Made by a program: the position numbers and the translations under genes
Assembly (NCBI RefSeq): GCF_016775475.1
Contig: NZ_JAEUXJ010000003.1
Span: forward strand, 295,033-359,032
Reading direction: 5' to 3'
Length of the DNA stretch: 64,000 bases
Source of the DNA: Belnapia mucosa
GTDB taxonomy: Bacteria; Pseudomonadota; Alphaproteobacteria; Acetobacterales; Acetobacteraceae
Notes under the pieces: model-generated
Told to the model about the DNA's origin: nothing
The model's database searches: none
Seen by the model: only the letters and a program-made list of their open reading frames with translations
Shown here: positions 35,092 to 43,436 of the stretch, one piece after another
Layout: every line of letters begins with the position of its first letter
How positions within the stretch are numbered: position 1 is the stretch's first letter

Positions 35092-36059
35092 TCGGCCTGG
35101 ATCCCTGCCTCGCGCGTCACTTGGGCCCAACGAAGGATCTCGCTGTGGATATAGGCCTGGAATTCCTCCGGCGTGCCGGTGGTGACCTCGGCGCCCTGGC
35201 TGGCGAGCCGGGCGGTCATCTCCGGCTCCAGCACGATCCGGTTCAGCGCGGCGTTCAGCCGTGCCACGATCGGCGCCGGCGCGCCGCGCGGCGCGACGAT
35301 TCCGAGCCAGCCGGTCACGTCGTAGCCGGGCAGGCCGGCCTCGGCGACGGTCGGGATATCGGGCGCCGCCGCCAGCCGGCGCGGGCCGCTGACGGCGAGT
35401 GCGCGCACCCGCCCATCCTGGATCTGCGGCAGCGTCAGCAGCGGGTCGCTGAAGGCGGCGGCGAGGTTGCCGGCGACGAGGTCGTTCAAGGCCGGCGCTG
35501 CGCCACGATAGGGCACATGCTCCATCCCGATCCCCGCCATGCGCGCGAAGACCACCATGGACAGATGCGGCGAGCCACCATTGCCGGGCGAGCCATAGGT
35601 GTTCTGCCCGGCCTGCCGGGCGCGGGCCCAGGCGATGAACTCCGCCATGCTCCGCGCCGGGTTGGAGGGATGCACGACCAGGATGTTGGAGAAGCGGACG
35701 AGCCGCGCCACCGCCTCGAAGTCGCGCTCCGGATCATAGCCGGGGTCGCGGTAGATGGCGGGGTTCACCGCCATCACGCCGATCGTGCCCATCATCAGCG
35801 TATAGCCGTCGGGCGCCGAGCGGGCGGCGGCGACGGCGGCGATGTTGCCATTGGCGCCTGGCCGCGGATCGACCACCACCTGCTGGCCCCAGGCCTCGGC
35901 GAGGCGCGCGCCGACCTGCCGGGCGAGGATGTCGGAAGCGCCGCCGGCTGCCGTGGCGACGATCAGCCGGATCGGCCGGTCCGGATAGGCCGGCCCCTGG
36001 GCCTGCGCCCCCGCCGTGCCCGGGGCCAGCAGCAGCAGGGCAAGCAGCAGGCGGCGCAC
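35088..36059 (-). CDS. Bug/TctC family periplasmic receptor (4 of 10)
   Basis: A 323-residue receptor with a Sec-type signal (MRRLLLALLLLAPGTAGAQA) and a GTG start 3 bp after the dioxygenase stop. It shows YPDRPIRLIVATAAGGASDILAR, DPRPGANGNIA and the ligand loop YRGAAPALNDLVAGN. It is coupled at both ends: 3 bp from the dioxygenase upstream and by ATGA overlap to the ThDP enzyme downstream. Confidence 0.88.
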   Translation of the reverse strand: MRRLLLALLLLAPGTAGAQAQGPAYPDRPIRLIVATAAGGASDILARQVGARLAEAWGQQVVVDPRPGANGNIAAVAAARSAPDGYTLMMGTIGVMAVNPAIYRDPGYDPERDFEAVARLVRFSNILVVHPSNPARSMAEFIAWARARQAGQNTYGSPGNGGSPHLSMVVFARMAGIGMEHVPYRGAAPALNDLVAGNLAAAFSDPLLTLPQIQDGRVRALAVSGPRRLAAAPDIPTVAEAGLPGYDVTGWLGIVAPRGAPAPIVARLNAALNRIVLEPEMTARLASQGAEVTTGTPEEFQAYIHSEILRWAQVTREAGIQAE

Positions 36060-36062
36060 CGC

Positions 36063-36968
36063 TCAGGCCGCCTGTTCGAGGGTGGGGGCGCAGTCCTTCA
36101 GCGTCACCCGCCGCATGTCGCGCGGATAGACCTTGTCCTCATAGGGCCGGCCGCGATGCATGGTGCAGCGGTTGTCCCAGACCACCAGATCACCGACTGA
36201 CCAAGGATGGCTGTAGACGAAGCGCGGCTGGGTGGCGAACTCGGTCAGGTCGCGGATCAGGGCCATCGCCTCCGGCCGCGGCCAGCCCTGGATCGCGCCG
36301 ATATGGGCCGAGAGATAGAGCGACAGCCGGCCCGATCCGGGATGGCGCCGCACCAGGCGCTGCGGCACCGGAGTGCAGCGCTCGATCTCCTCCGGCGTGA
36401 AGGCCTCGAAGCCGAGCAGGCTGCGGGAATAGATCAGCGAATGCTCCGTCACCAGGTCGCGGATCCTCGCCTTCATCTTGTCCGGGAGTGCATCCCAGGC
36501 GGCGCGCATATCGGCGAATTCCGTCTCGCCGCCCTCGGGCGGGATGACGCGGGCGCTCAGCATCGACCAATGCGCCGGCGTCGGCTTGAAGCTGCTGTCG
36601 CTGTGCCAGAGCAGGTTGCCAAGGTTGAACATGCGCCGCCGGTCATCGGCGGCGAGGATCTGGCCATCGGCGCCCAGGTTCGAGATGTCGTTCACCTGGT
36701 TGTCGGCCAGCCGCCTACGGGCCTGGTCCACTAGGGTCGGCGTCTCCTCGATCTCGCCGAACTGGCGCCCGAAGGCGAGCTGTTCGTCATCGATGAAGGG
36801 CTGGTTCGGGAAGACCAGCACCGCATGGCGGTCCATGGCAGCGTTGACGGCCGCGACCTGCGCCGGCGCCAGCGGCCGCCGCAGGTCCAGCCCCTCCGCC
36901 CGCGCGGCGAAGGCCGGATGCAGCGGCGTCAGGCGCAGCCCACCGGCTGTGATGGCATCCTCGGACAT
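36063..36968 (-). CDS. TauD/TfdA family Fe(II)/2-oxoglutarate dioxygenase
   Basis: A 301-residue oxygenase with the iron-binding facial triad: His and Asp in LLWHSDSSFKP (~121-123) and His in CTMHRGRPY (~269). The 2-oxoglutarate-binding Arg lies in DMRRVTLKD (~284). The WHSDSSF context resembles TfdA, the 2,4-D ether-cleaving enzyme, more than taurine dioxygenase, so an ether- or alkoxy-acid substrate is plausible but unproven. It lies between two Bug genes in a minus-strand operon. Confidence 0.87.
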   Translation of the reverse strand: MSEDAITAGGLRLTPLHPAFAARAEGLDLRRPLAPAQVAAVNAAMDRHAVLVFPNQPFIDDEQLAFGRQFGEIEETPTLVDQARRRLADNQVNDISNLGADGQILAADDRRRMFNLGNLLWHSDSSFKPTPAHWSMLSARVIPPEGGETEFADMRAAWDALPDKMKARIRDLVTEHSLIYSRSLLGFEAFTPEEIERCTPVPQRLVRRHPGSGRLSLYLSAHIGAIQGWPRPEAMALIRDLTEFATQPRFVYSHPWSVGDLVVWDNRCTMHRGRPYEDKVYPRDMRRVTLKDCAPTLEQAA

Positions 36969-37007
36969 CGGTTCCCTCCCCTGTCTGTTGCGTATGGCGC
37001 CGGCGGC

Positions 37008-37976
37008 CTATTCTAGCCGGATGGCGAGGTCGCGCAGGACGGAGCCCCAGCGATCCCGGTCGGTGGCGAGGAATTGCCCCATCTCGGCCGGCGTCTGCGT
37101 CACCGGCAGGGCGACCTGGGCGCGGAAGATTTCCTGCACCTGGGCAGTCTTCAGCCCCTCGGCCACGGTCGCGGCGATGCGGGCGGCGACCGGCGCCGGC
37201 AGCCCCGCCGGGCCGAGCAGGCCGAACCAATTCGCCGCCTCCACCGGCAGGCCGAGCTCCTTCATCGTCGGCGTCTCGGGCAGCTGCGGGATGCGCTCCG
37301 CGGCGCCGACGCCGAGGATCTTCGGCCGGCCGTCGCGCGCCGCGGCCTCGGCCGGCCCGGCATTGAGGAACATGCAATCCACCTGCCCGCCGATCAGCGC
37401 CGTGGCGGCCGGCGCCGCGCCGGTGAAGGGCACATGCAGCAGTTCGAGCTTCGCCTGCTTGGCCAGCCCCTCCATCGCCAGATGCGAGGTGCTGCCGATG
37501 CCCCAGGAGGCGAAGGTGATCCGGCCCGGCTGGCGGCGCGCCAGGGCGAGGAATGCCTCCATCGTCTCGGCACCGAGGCCCGGCCGGGTGATCAGCACGA
37601 AGGGGCCGCTGGCGAAGGTCGTCACCGGGGTGAATTCGGTAACCGGGTTGTAGGCCAGCTTCGGATAGATCAGCGGGTTGATGGCATGCGTCTCGGCATT
37701 GCCGAGGATCAGCGTATGCCCATCCGCTGGCGCGCGGGCGACGAGTTGGGTGCCGACCGCGCCATTGGCGCCGGCCCGGTTCTCGATCACCACCGGCTGG
37801 CCGAGCGACTGCGCCATGGCGGGCGCCAGCGCGCGCATCAGGATGTCGGCGAGGCCGCCGGGATTCCAGGGCACGATGACGCGCACCGGCTGTTCGGGGA
37901 AGGCGGCCAGGGCGGGGCCGGCCAGCGGCAGGGTTGCGGCGGCCCCGAGCAGGCTGCGGCGGGTGATGATGGGCAT
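37008..37976 (-). CDS. Bug/TctC family periplasmic receptor (5 of 10)
   Basis: A 322-residue receptor with a Tat-like signal (ITRRSLLGAAATLPLAGPALA). The first strand, FPEQPVRVIVPWNPGGLADI, has WNPGG in place of the usual PGG loop. VENRAG-type IENRAGANGAVG and the loop FTGAAPAATALIGGQ (FTG instead of YRG) make it divergent. The ATG at 37976 has a GGGGGAGGA site. It precedes the dioxygenase gene by 39 bp. Confidence 0.9.
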   Translation of the reverse strand: MPIITRRSLLGAAATLPLAGPALAAFPEQPVRVIVPWNPGGLADILMRALAPAMAQSLGQPVVIENRAGANGAVGTQLVARAPADGHTLILGNAETHAINPLIYPKLAYNPVTEFTPVTTFASGPFVLITRPGLGAETMEAFLALARRQPGRITFASWGIGSTSHLAMEGLAKQAKLELLHVPFTGAAPAATALIGGQVDCMFLNAGPAEAAARDGRPKILGVGAAERIPQLPETPTMKELGLPVEAANWFGLLGPAGLPAPVAARIAATVAEGLKTAQVQEIFRAQVALPVTQTPAEMGQFLATDRDRWGSVLRDLAIRLE

Positions 37977-38008
37977 TGGTCTGGTCCTCCCCCGTTCTTC
38001 TTGTGTCG

Positions 38009-39364
38009 TCAGGCCAGGAGGGCCATGAGGCCCCCGATCTCCGGCGCCGTCTCCAGCGCCCATAAAGCCTCGAGCGCGGCATCGGCGCGGTCCGCTGCGC
38101 CGCCGAGCACCGCGTTGTCGCGGAACTTCGCCGCCAGCTCGGCATCGCTCATCGGCCGTGCCTCGCTGCCGCGTGGATGCAGCACCGTCACTGCCTGTTC
38201 CCGCCCATCCGCGAGCCGCACCGTCACCCGGGCGGCGCCGCGCGGCAGGGCGGCATCGAGCTCCGCCGTGACCTTGGCGCGGAAGGCTACCAGCGCCGGG
38301 TCGAGCACCGCCGGCATCTCGAATTCCGCAACACCGGCCCGGCCGCGGACAAAGCCCAGCGCGGCACTGTGGTGGATGCTGACGCGTGCATCGCGTTCGG
38401 TCCGCACCACGCGGTCGCCACGGGCGAGCAGCAGCGCATCGCCAGCGACCGTCACCGCGGCGATGGCGTCGGGCGGGACATCCAGCTCGGCGCGGAGCTG
38501 GAGGCAGGCATCGATGACGGCGTGGAAGACGATACCGGCCGGATAGGGTTTGTAGGTGGTGCGGGCGATCTCCCAGCGCTCGCCGAGGCCCCCGGTGATC
38601 TCCTCGACCTGCGGCACGTCGCCCATGGCGCGGGCCCAGCCGAGCGGCCCCTCGATGGCGGCGGGCGCAGCCTCATAGCCCTGTTGGGCGAGCAGCGCCG
38701 CCAGCAGCCCATGCCGCGCGGCATTGCCCATGCCGACATTCTTGGCAGCGCTCGGCAGGTTCTCCACCAGCCCGGCCGACTGGCTGGCCGCGATGCCGAG
38801 GGCGTGCCAGGCCTGGGTCGCCGTCAACCCCAGCAGTTTCGCGGAGCCCGCCGCCGCGCCGAAGACACCGCAGGTGGAGGTGATGTGCCAGCCCCGATCG
38901 TAATGCCCCGGCGAGACGGCATTGCCGATGCGGCACTCCACCTCCAGCCCCAGCAGGAAGGCGTGCAGCACCTCCGCCCCCGAGTAGCCACGCTGCTCGG
39001 CCAGCGCCAGCAGAGGCGGCGCGACCGGGGCGGCGGGATGGATGACGGTGCGCAGATGGGTGTCGTCATAGTCCAGCAGGTTGCCGGCGATGCAATTCAC
39101 GAAGGCGGCGCTCATCGGATCGAGCTTCCGCCGTTGGCCATTCCCGCTTTGGCCGATGATTGTCGCCACCGGCACGCCGCTGAATTCGGCCACGACCCGC
39201 AGCGCCGTCGTCACCGCCGGGTCCCGCGCCACGCCCAGCGCGCAGCCGAGATGGTTGACCAGGCTGCGCACCGCCTCGTGCCGCAGCGCGGGCGGGATGT
39301 CCTCCCAGCGGGAGGCTGCGAGGAAGCGGCCGAGCGCCTCGCCGGCATAGGGCTGGCCGCTCAT
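38009..39364 (-). CDS. MmgE/PrpD family protein (2-methylcitrate dehydratase/itaconate-hydrolyase-like)
   Basis: A 451-residue member of the MmgE/PrpD family, which includes 2-methylcitrate dehydratase and cis-aconitate decarboxylase-type enzymes. Family blocks: FVNCIAGNLLDYDDTH with HPAAPVAPPLLALAE, GWHITSTCGVFGAAAGSAKLLGL, KNVGMGNAARHGLLAALLAQQGYEAA and YKPYPAGIVFHAVIDA. Given the paired Bug receptor (ATGA overlap upstream) it probably acts on an imported tricarboxylate or alkyl-malate. The exact reaction cannot be assigned. Confidence 0.87.
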   Translation of the reverse strand: MSGQPYAGEALGRFLAASRWEDIPPALRHEAVRSLVNHLGCALGVARDPAVTTALRVVAEFSGVPVATIIGQSGNGQRRKLDPMSAAFVNCIAGNLLDYDDTHLRTVIHPAAPVAPPLLALAEQRGYSGAEVLHAFLLGLEVECRIGNAVSPGHYDRGWHITSTCGVFGAAAGSAKLLGLTATQAWHALGIAASQSAGLVENLPSAAKNVGMGNAARHGLLAALLAQQGYEAAPAAIEGPLGWARAMGDVPQVEEITGGLGERWEIARTTYKPYPAGIVFHAVIDACLQLRAELDVPPDAIAAVTVAGDALLLARGDRVVRTERDARVSIHHSAALGFVRGRAGVAEFEMPAVLDPALVAFRAKVTAELDAALPRGAARVTVRLADGREQAVTVLHPRGSEARPMSDAELAAKFRDNAVLGGAADRADAALEALWALETAPEIGGLMALLA

Positions 39365-40332
39365 TGCGCGCGCACGATCAGGCCCTCGCGCGCGGCGCGG
39401 GACCAGCGGGCGTCCTCCTCCTGCCGCAGCGCGGTGAAGCCGGCGGGGTCGAGCGGGTTGAGGTCGGCGCCGATGCGCAGCAGCTTGTCGCGCAGTCCCG
39501 GGTCGCGCAGCGCCTGGTGGATGGCAGCGGACATCGCCTCCGCAATCGGGGCGGGCAGGCCGGCCGGGCCGAGCATGCCATACCAGCCGGCGAATTCGTA
39601 GCCGGGCACGCCCGCCTCGGCGAGGCTCGGCACATCGGGCAGCAGGGCGCTGCGCTCCTTCGTCGTCACGCCGAAGGCGCGGATGCGCCCGGCTTGGAGA
39701 TGAGGCAGGGCGGCGACGGTGCTGTTCCAGCTCGTCGGCAGGTGGCCGGCGATCAGGTCGTTCAGCATCGGCGCGGCACCGCGATAGGCGACCTCCACCA
39801 TCTCGATGCCCGCAAGGCGGGTGAAGAGGTTGCCGGCATAGGAGATGGCGGCATCCGAGGTGCCGAAGCCGATGCTGCGCGGTGCCGTCCGCGCCGCCGC
39901 GACCAGCCCCGGGACATCGGCGAAGGGCGCCGCGGTGCTGACCGCCAGCAGCATGGGATAGCGCGAGAGCAGTGCCACCGGGGTGAAGTCCCGCGCCGTG
40001 TCATAGGGCAGCGCGGGCATGACATAGGGGTTCAGCGTGTGGCTGCCGGTATCCACCAGGAAGAGCGAGCCATCCGGCTCCGCCCGCGCCACCACCTCCG
40101 ACCCGACCACGCCATTGGCGCCGGCGCGGTTCTCGACCAGCACGGGCTGGCCGAGCAGCGGGCGGAGGCCTTCCGCCAGGGCGCGGGTGAAGACATCGGT
40201 GCCGCCGCCCGGGGCATAGGGGACCAGCAGCCGCACCGGGCGCCGCGGCCACGCAGCCTGGGCCAAGGCCGGGCAGGGCAGCACGGCACCCGCGAGGGCG
40301 GCCAGCAGGGCGCGGCGTTCGAAGGCCGGCAT
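39361..40332 (-). CDS. Bug/TctC family periplasmic receptor (6 of 10)
   Basis: A 323-residue receptor with signal MPAFERRALLAALAGAVLPCPALA. It has WPRRPVRLLVPYAPGGGTDVFTR, VENRAGANGVVG, DTGSHTLNPYV in the region that usually contacts the ligand and YRGAAPMLNDLIAGH. AGGAAA precedes the ATG at 40332. It is the first gene of the minus-strand run that extends to 33481, and it is divergent from the SDR gene across 130 bp that should carry promoters for both. Confidence 0.9.
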   Translation of the reverse strand: MPAFERRALLAALAGAVLPCPALAQAAWPRRPVRLLVPYAPGGGTDVFTRALAEGLRPLLGQPVLVENRAGANGVVGSEVVARAEPDGSLFLVDTGSHTLNPYVMPALPYDTARDFTPVALLSRYPMLLAVSTAAPFADVPGLVAAARTAPRSIGFGTSDAAISYAGNLFTRLAGIEMVEVAYRGAAPMLNDLIAGHLPTSWNSTVAALPHLQAGRIRAFGVTTKERSALLPDVPSLAEAGVPGYEFAGWYGMLGPAGLPAPIAEAMSAAIHQALRDPGLRDKLLRIGADLNPLDPAGFTALRQEEDARWSRAAREGLIVRAQ

Positions 40333-40462
40333 GGTGGTGTTTCCTGGACGTGTTGCGGCAGCGGGCTGCCGGAGTGTGGTATCGGTAACTCCATCCCGAC
40401 CCGGCTGTAAAGCCATTCCGAGGCGATTGCCTTCCAGCCCGCTTCCCGCCTAGGCTTGTGGA

Positions 40463-41272
40463 ATGGTAGCGATCACACCGAGACCGGGTGGAACTGAGGG
40501 AGGCGGCCTGCGTGGCCGCAGGGCGCTGGTCACCGGCTCGACCGGCGGCATCGGCCTCGCCGTGGCGGAGGCCCTGGCGGCCGAGGGCTGCGACATCCTG
40601 TTGCATGGCCTCGCCACGGAGGCGGAGGCCGCGCCCGCCCTGGCCGCAGTGGCGGCGCACGGCGTCGAGGCCCGCTACCACCGGGCCGACCTGGCCGATC
40701 CGGCCGCCATTGCCGCCCTCGCCGCCAGGGCCAGGATGCCCGACATCCTGGTGAACAACGCCACCACCCGGCATTTCGGCCTGGTCGAGGATACCGCGCC
40801 CGAGGCCTGGGACATGGACATCGCCGTCAACCTCTCGGCGGCCTTCCATCTGCTGCGGCTGATCCTGCCGGGGATGCGGCGGCGCGGCTGGGGGCGGGTG
40901 CTCAACATGTCCTCGATCTACGGCCTGGTCGGCGCCGCGGGGCGCATCGGCTATGTCACGACCAAGACCGCGCTGATCGGGCTGACCCGCGCGGTGGCGC
41001 TGGAGACGGCCGAGAGCGGCATCACCTGCAATGCGCTCTGCCCCGGCTCCACCCTCACGCCGAATATCGAAGGGCGCCTCCGCGCCGCCATGGCGGCCGG
41101 CGAGCTCGACCGGGCGGCGGCGGAGGCGAGGTTCCTCGCCGGCAAGCAGCCGACCGGCCGCTTCGTGCAGGCCGAGGCGGTGGGCGCGATGGCGGCCTTC
41201 CTCTGCGGCGAGGCGGGACGGGACATCACCGGGGCCGTGCTGCCGATCGATGGCGGCTGGTCCGCGGCCTGA
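40463..41272 (+). CDS. Short-chain dehydrogenase/reductase, 3-hydroxybutyrate dehydrogenase-like
   Basis: A 269-residue classical SDR: nucleotide motif TGSTGGIG (~24-31), NNATT (~96), catalytic Ser in NMSSIYG and Tyr/Lys in YVTTKTAL (~166-170), then CPGSTLTP. The TGSTGGIGLAVA start and the Thr/Pro-rich C-terminal third are close to D-3-hydroxybutyrate dehydrogenases, but the substrate is not certain. It is the first gene of a plus-strand catabolic run and lies 22 bp before a Bug gene. Confidence 0.83.
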   Translation: MVAITPRPGGTEGGGLRGRRALVTGSTGGIGLAVAEALAAEGCDILLHGLATEAEAAPALAAVAAHGVEARYHRADLADPAAIAALAARARMPDILVNNATTRHFGLVEDTAPEAWDMDIAVNLSAAFHLLRLILPGMRRRGWGRVLNMSSIYGLVGAAGRIGYVTTKTALIGLTRAVALETAESGITCNALCPGSTLTPNIEGRLRAAMAAGELDRAAAEARFLAGKQPTGRFVQAEAVGAMAAFLCGEAGRDITGAVLPIDGGWSAA

Positions 41273-41294
41273 AGCAGTGGAGCGGAGATAGGGG

Positions 41295-42254
41295 ATGGAA
41301 CGGCGAACTCTGTTGGGTGCCCTGGGTGCGGCGGCGCTGCTGCCGGCGCCGGCCCTGGCGCAAACCTTCCCCTCGCGCCCCTTGCGGCTGATCGTCACCT
41401 GGCCACCCGGCGGCACCACCGACATCCTGGCCCGGCAGCTCGCGCCGCAGCTCTCGGCGCGGCTCGGCCAGCCGGTGGTGATCGAGAATCGCGGCGGCGC
41501 CTCGGGCGCCATCGGCGCGGCGGAACTGGCGCGGGCGCCGAATGACGGCCACACCTTCGGCATGGTGACCAGCACGGTGATCTCCGCCGCGCTGCTCTCC
41601 CGCACCGCCTATGACCCGCTGCGGGACCTGACGCCGATCCTGCTGCTGGCGCGCGTTGCGAATATCCTCGTGGTCAACCCGGCGCTGCCGGTGCGGACGG
41701 TGCCGGAGCTGATCGCGCTGGCCAAGGCGCAGCCGGGCAAATTGACCTTCGGCTCACCCGGCATCGGCTCGGCCGTGCATATCTCGGGCGAGATGTTCAA
41801 GCTCGCCGCCGGCGTCGACATGGTGCATGCGCCCTATCGCGGCGGCGGGCCGGCGCTGGCGGATGTGGTAGCGGGGCATCTCCAGCTCATGTTCGGCAAT
41901 GCCAGCTCCACCCTGCCCTTCGTGCGCGAAGGCTCGCTGCGCGCCATCGCCGTCACCTCCGGCGCGCGCGCCGCCTACCTGCCCGAGGTGCCGACCATCG
42001 CGGAGACGCTGCCCGGCTTCGCCATCGATGAGTGGTATGCGGTGCTCGGCCCCGCCGGCATGCAGCCCGCCCTGGCGGAGCGGCTGAACGCCGCCTTCAT
42101 GGACATCGTCACCCAGCCCGCCGAGCGCGCCCGGCTGCTGGAAGGCGGCGCCGAGGTGGCCGGCGGCACGGTCGAGGAATTCCGCGCCTTCATGGCCGCC
42201 GAGGTCGAGAAGATCGGCACCGTGGTGCACGACGCGCGCATCACTGCGGAGTAG
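41295..42254 (+). CDS. Bug/TctC family periplasmic receptor (7 of 10)
   Basis: A 319-residue receptor with signal MERRTLLGALGAAALLPAPALA and FPSRPLRLIVTWPPGGTTDILAR. IENRGGASGAIG and YRGGGPALADVVAGH mark the binding cleft. A GGAGATAGGGG site precedes the ATG. The TAG stop is formed by the first bases of hairpin repeat copy B. Confidence 0.9.
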   Translation: MERRTLLGALGAAALLPAPALAQTFPSRPLRLIVTWPPGGTTDILARQLAPQLSARLGQPVVIENRGGASGAIGAAELARAPNDGHTFGMVTSTVISAALLSRTAYDPLRDLTPILLLARVANILVVNPALPVRTVPELIALAKAQPGKLTFGSPGIGSAVHISGEMFKLAAGVDMVHAPYRGGGPALADVVAGHLQLMFGNASSTLPFVREGSLRAIAVTSGARAAYLPEVPTIAETLPGFAIDEWYAVLGPAGMQPALAERLNAAFMDIVTQPAERARLLEGGAEVAGGTVEEFRAFMAAEVEKIGTVVHDARITAE

Positions 42255-42415
42255 GGCGTGTCTGCAATGGAACCGGCGATGGATCGGCGCGGGATTTTTC
42301 GGCGTGGCCAGGACAAGGACGCAGCCGATGCTGGTTGCATCGGCAAGTCCGGGGACGCCGCCACGGCGGAAAAGAACCGCCGAGACGCGCCGCATTCCAT
42401 TGCAGGCACGCCCTA
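42252..42415 (+). repeat. Hairpin repeat element, copy B (possible structured RNA or MITE)
   Basis: A 164-nt element with inverted ends (42252-42272 against 42395-42415, 20 of 21 complementary; the exception is a U-G pair on the plus strand). The central stem-loop is perfect: GCCGATGC-TGGTT-GCATCGGC (42324-42344). The core 42291-42379 is about 80% identical, ungapped, to copy A read on the minus strand. The element starts in the stop codon of the Bug gene and ends 3 bases before the ATG of the LacI-type gene. A TA at each outer end would also fit a transposon target duplication. Confidence 0.75.
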
Positions 42416-42418
42416 GTC

Positions 42419-43435
42419 ATGGACGGCGAGCCTCCCGGCGCGGCGGTGCGGATGCGGGACGTGGCCCGTGTTGCCCAAGTCTCCGCCATGACCGTCTCCC
42501 GCGCACTGAAGGACCCCGAACGCGTCTCGCCCGAGGTGCGGGCGCGTGTCGAGGAAGCGGTGCGTCGGGTCGGCTATGTGCCGAACCGACTGGCCGGCAG
42601 CCTGTCCTCCTCGCGTTCCAACGTCATCGGCCTGGTCGTGCCGAGCATCGATAACTCCCTTTTCGCCAGCACCATCCAGGGCATCTCGGACGTGCTGCGG
42701 CGGCATGGGCATGAGCTGATGATCGCCTCCTCCGGCTATGGCGAGGCGGCGGAGGAGGCGGCGATCCGTGCCTTCCTCGGCCAGCGCGTCGCCGGCCTGA
42801 TCCTGCACGACACCACGCATTCGCCCGAGGCGGTGACGATGATCCGCCGCGCCGGCATCCCCGTGGTCGAGAACGGCACGCTGACCCGCCAGCCGCTCGA
42901 TATGGTGGTCAGCTATTCCAACCACGACGCCGCCATGGCGATGACGCGGCACCTGCTGCGGCTCGGCTATCGCCGCATCGGCTTCGTCACCCTGCCGCTC
43001 GCGGCGAATGAGCGCAGCCGGGACCGCCGCCGCGGCTATGCCGCCGCGCTGGAGGAAGCCGGCCTGCCCTATGATCCGCGCCTGGTGCTGGAAGTGCCAC
43101 CGGGCCTCGCGGCGGGGGTGGAGGCGCTGGACCGGCTGCTGGAGGGCGGCGGCGATCCGGATGCCATCTTCTTCGCCGGCGATGTGCTGGCAATCGGCGC
43201 GGCGCTGGAATGCAACCGGCGCGGCTGGCCGGTGCCGGGCCGCGTCGCCATCGCCGCCTTCGACAATATCGACCTGCTCGGCCATCTCGTGCCGCCGGTG
43301 ACCACGCTGCGCCTGCCGCGCCACGAGATCGGCCGCCGCAGCGCCGAGGTCCTGCTCGACCGCATCGAAGGCCGTGCGACAGGTCCGCTGACCGTGGACC
43401 TGCGCTTCGAAATCATCCACCGGGCGAGTACGTGA
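42419..43435 (+). CDS. LacI family transcriptional regulator
   Basis: A 338-residue LacI/GalR-type regulator: helix-turn-helix [22 protein letters not shown], hinge GYVPNRLAGSLSSSRSN, then a sugar/acid-binding domain (GLVVPSIDNSLFAS..., GFVTLPL, AIAAFDNIDLLGH). It has little similarity to the regulator at 30223 outside the DNA-binding region. An in-frame ATG at 42452 is an alternative start. All sequence between it and the upstream Bug gene is hairpin repeat copy B, so any promoter or ribosome-binding site of its own must lie in the element. It probably controls the surrounding run. Confidence 0.86.
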   Translation: MDGEPPGAAVRMRDVARVAQVSAMTVSRALKDPERVSPEVRARVEEAVRRVGYVPNRLAGSLSSSRSNVIGLVVPSIDNSLFASTIQGISDVLRRHGHELMIASSGYGEAAEEAAIRAFLGQRVAGLILHDTTHSPEAVTMIRRAGIPVVENGTLTRQPLDMVVSYSNHDAAMAMTRHLLRLGYRRIGFVTLPLAANERSRDRRRGYAAALEEAGLPYDPRLVLEVPPGLAAGVEALDRLLEGGGDPDAIFFAGDVLAIGAALECNRRGWPVPGRVAIAAFDNIDLLGHLVPPVTTLRLPRHEIGRRSAEVLLDRIEGRATGPLTVDLRFEIIHRAST

Positions 43436-43436
43436 C

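Noticed and set aside
40380-40400. GGTATCGGTAAC as a possible LacI-type operator between the divergent Bug and SDR genes
   Set aside because: Only 8 of 12 positions are self-complementary, and there is no second copy near the nearby LacI-type regulator, so the support is too weak.
42252-42415. Intact insertion sequence
   Set aside because: Despite the inverted ends, only 164 bp are present and no transposase is encoded; at most it is a non-autonomous element.
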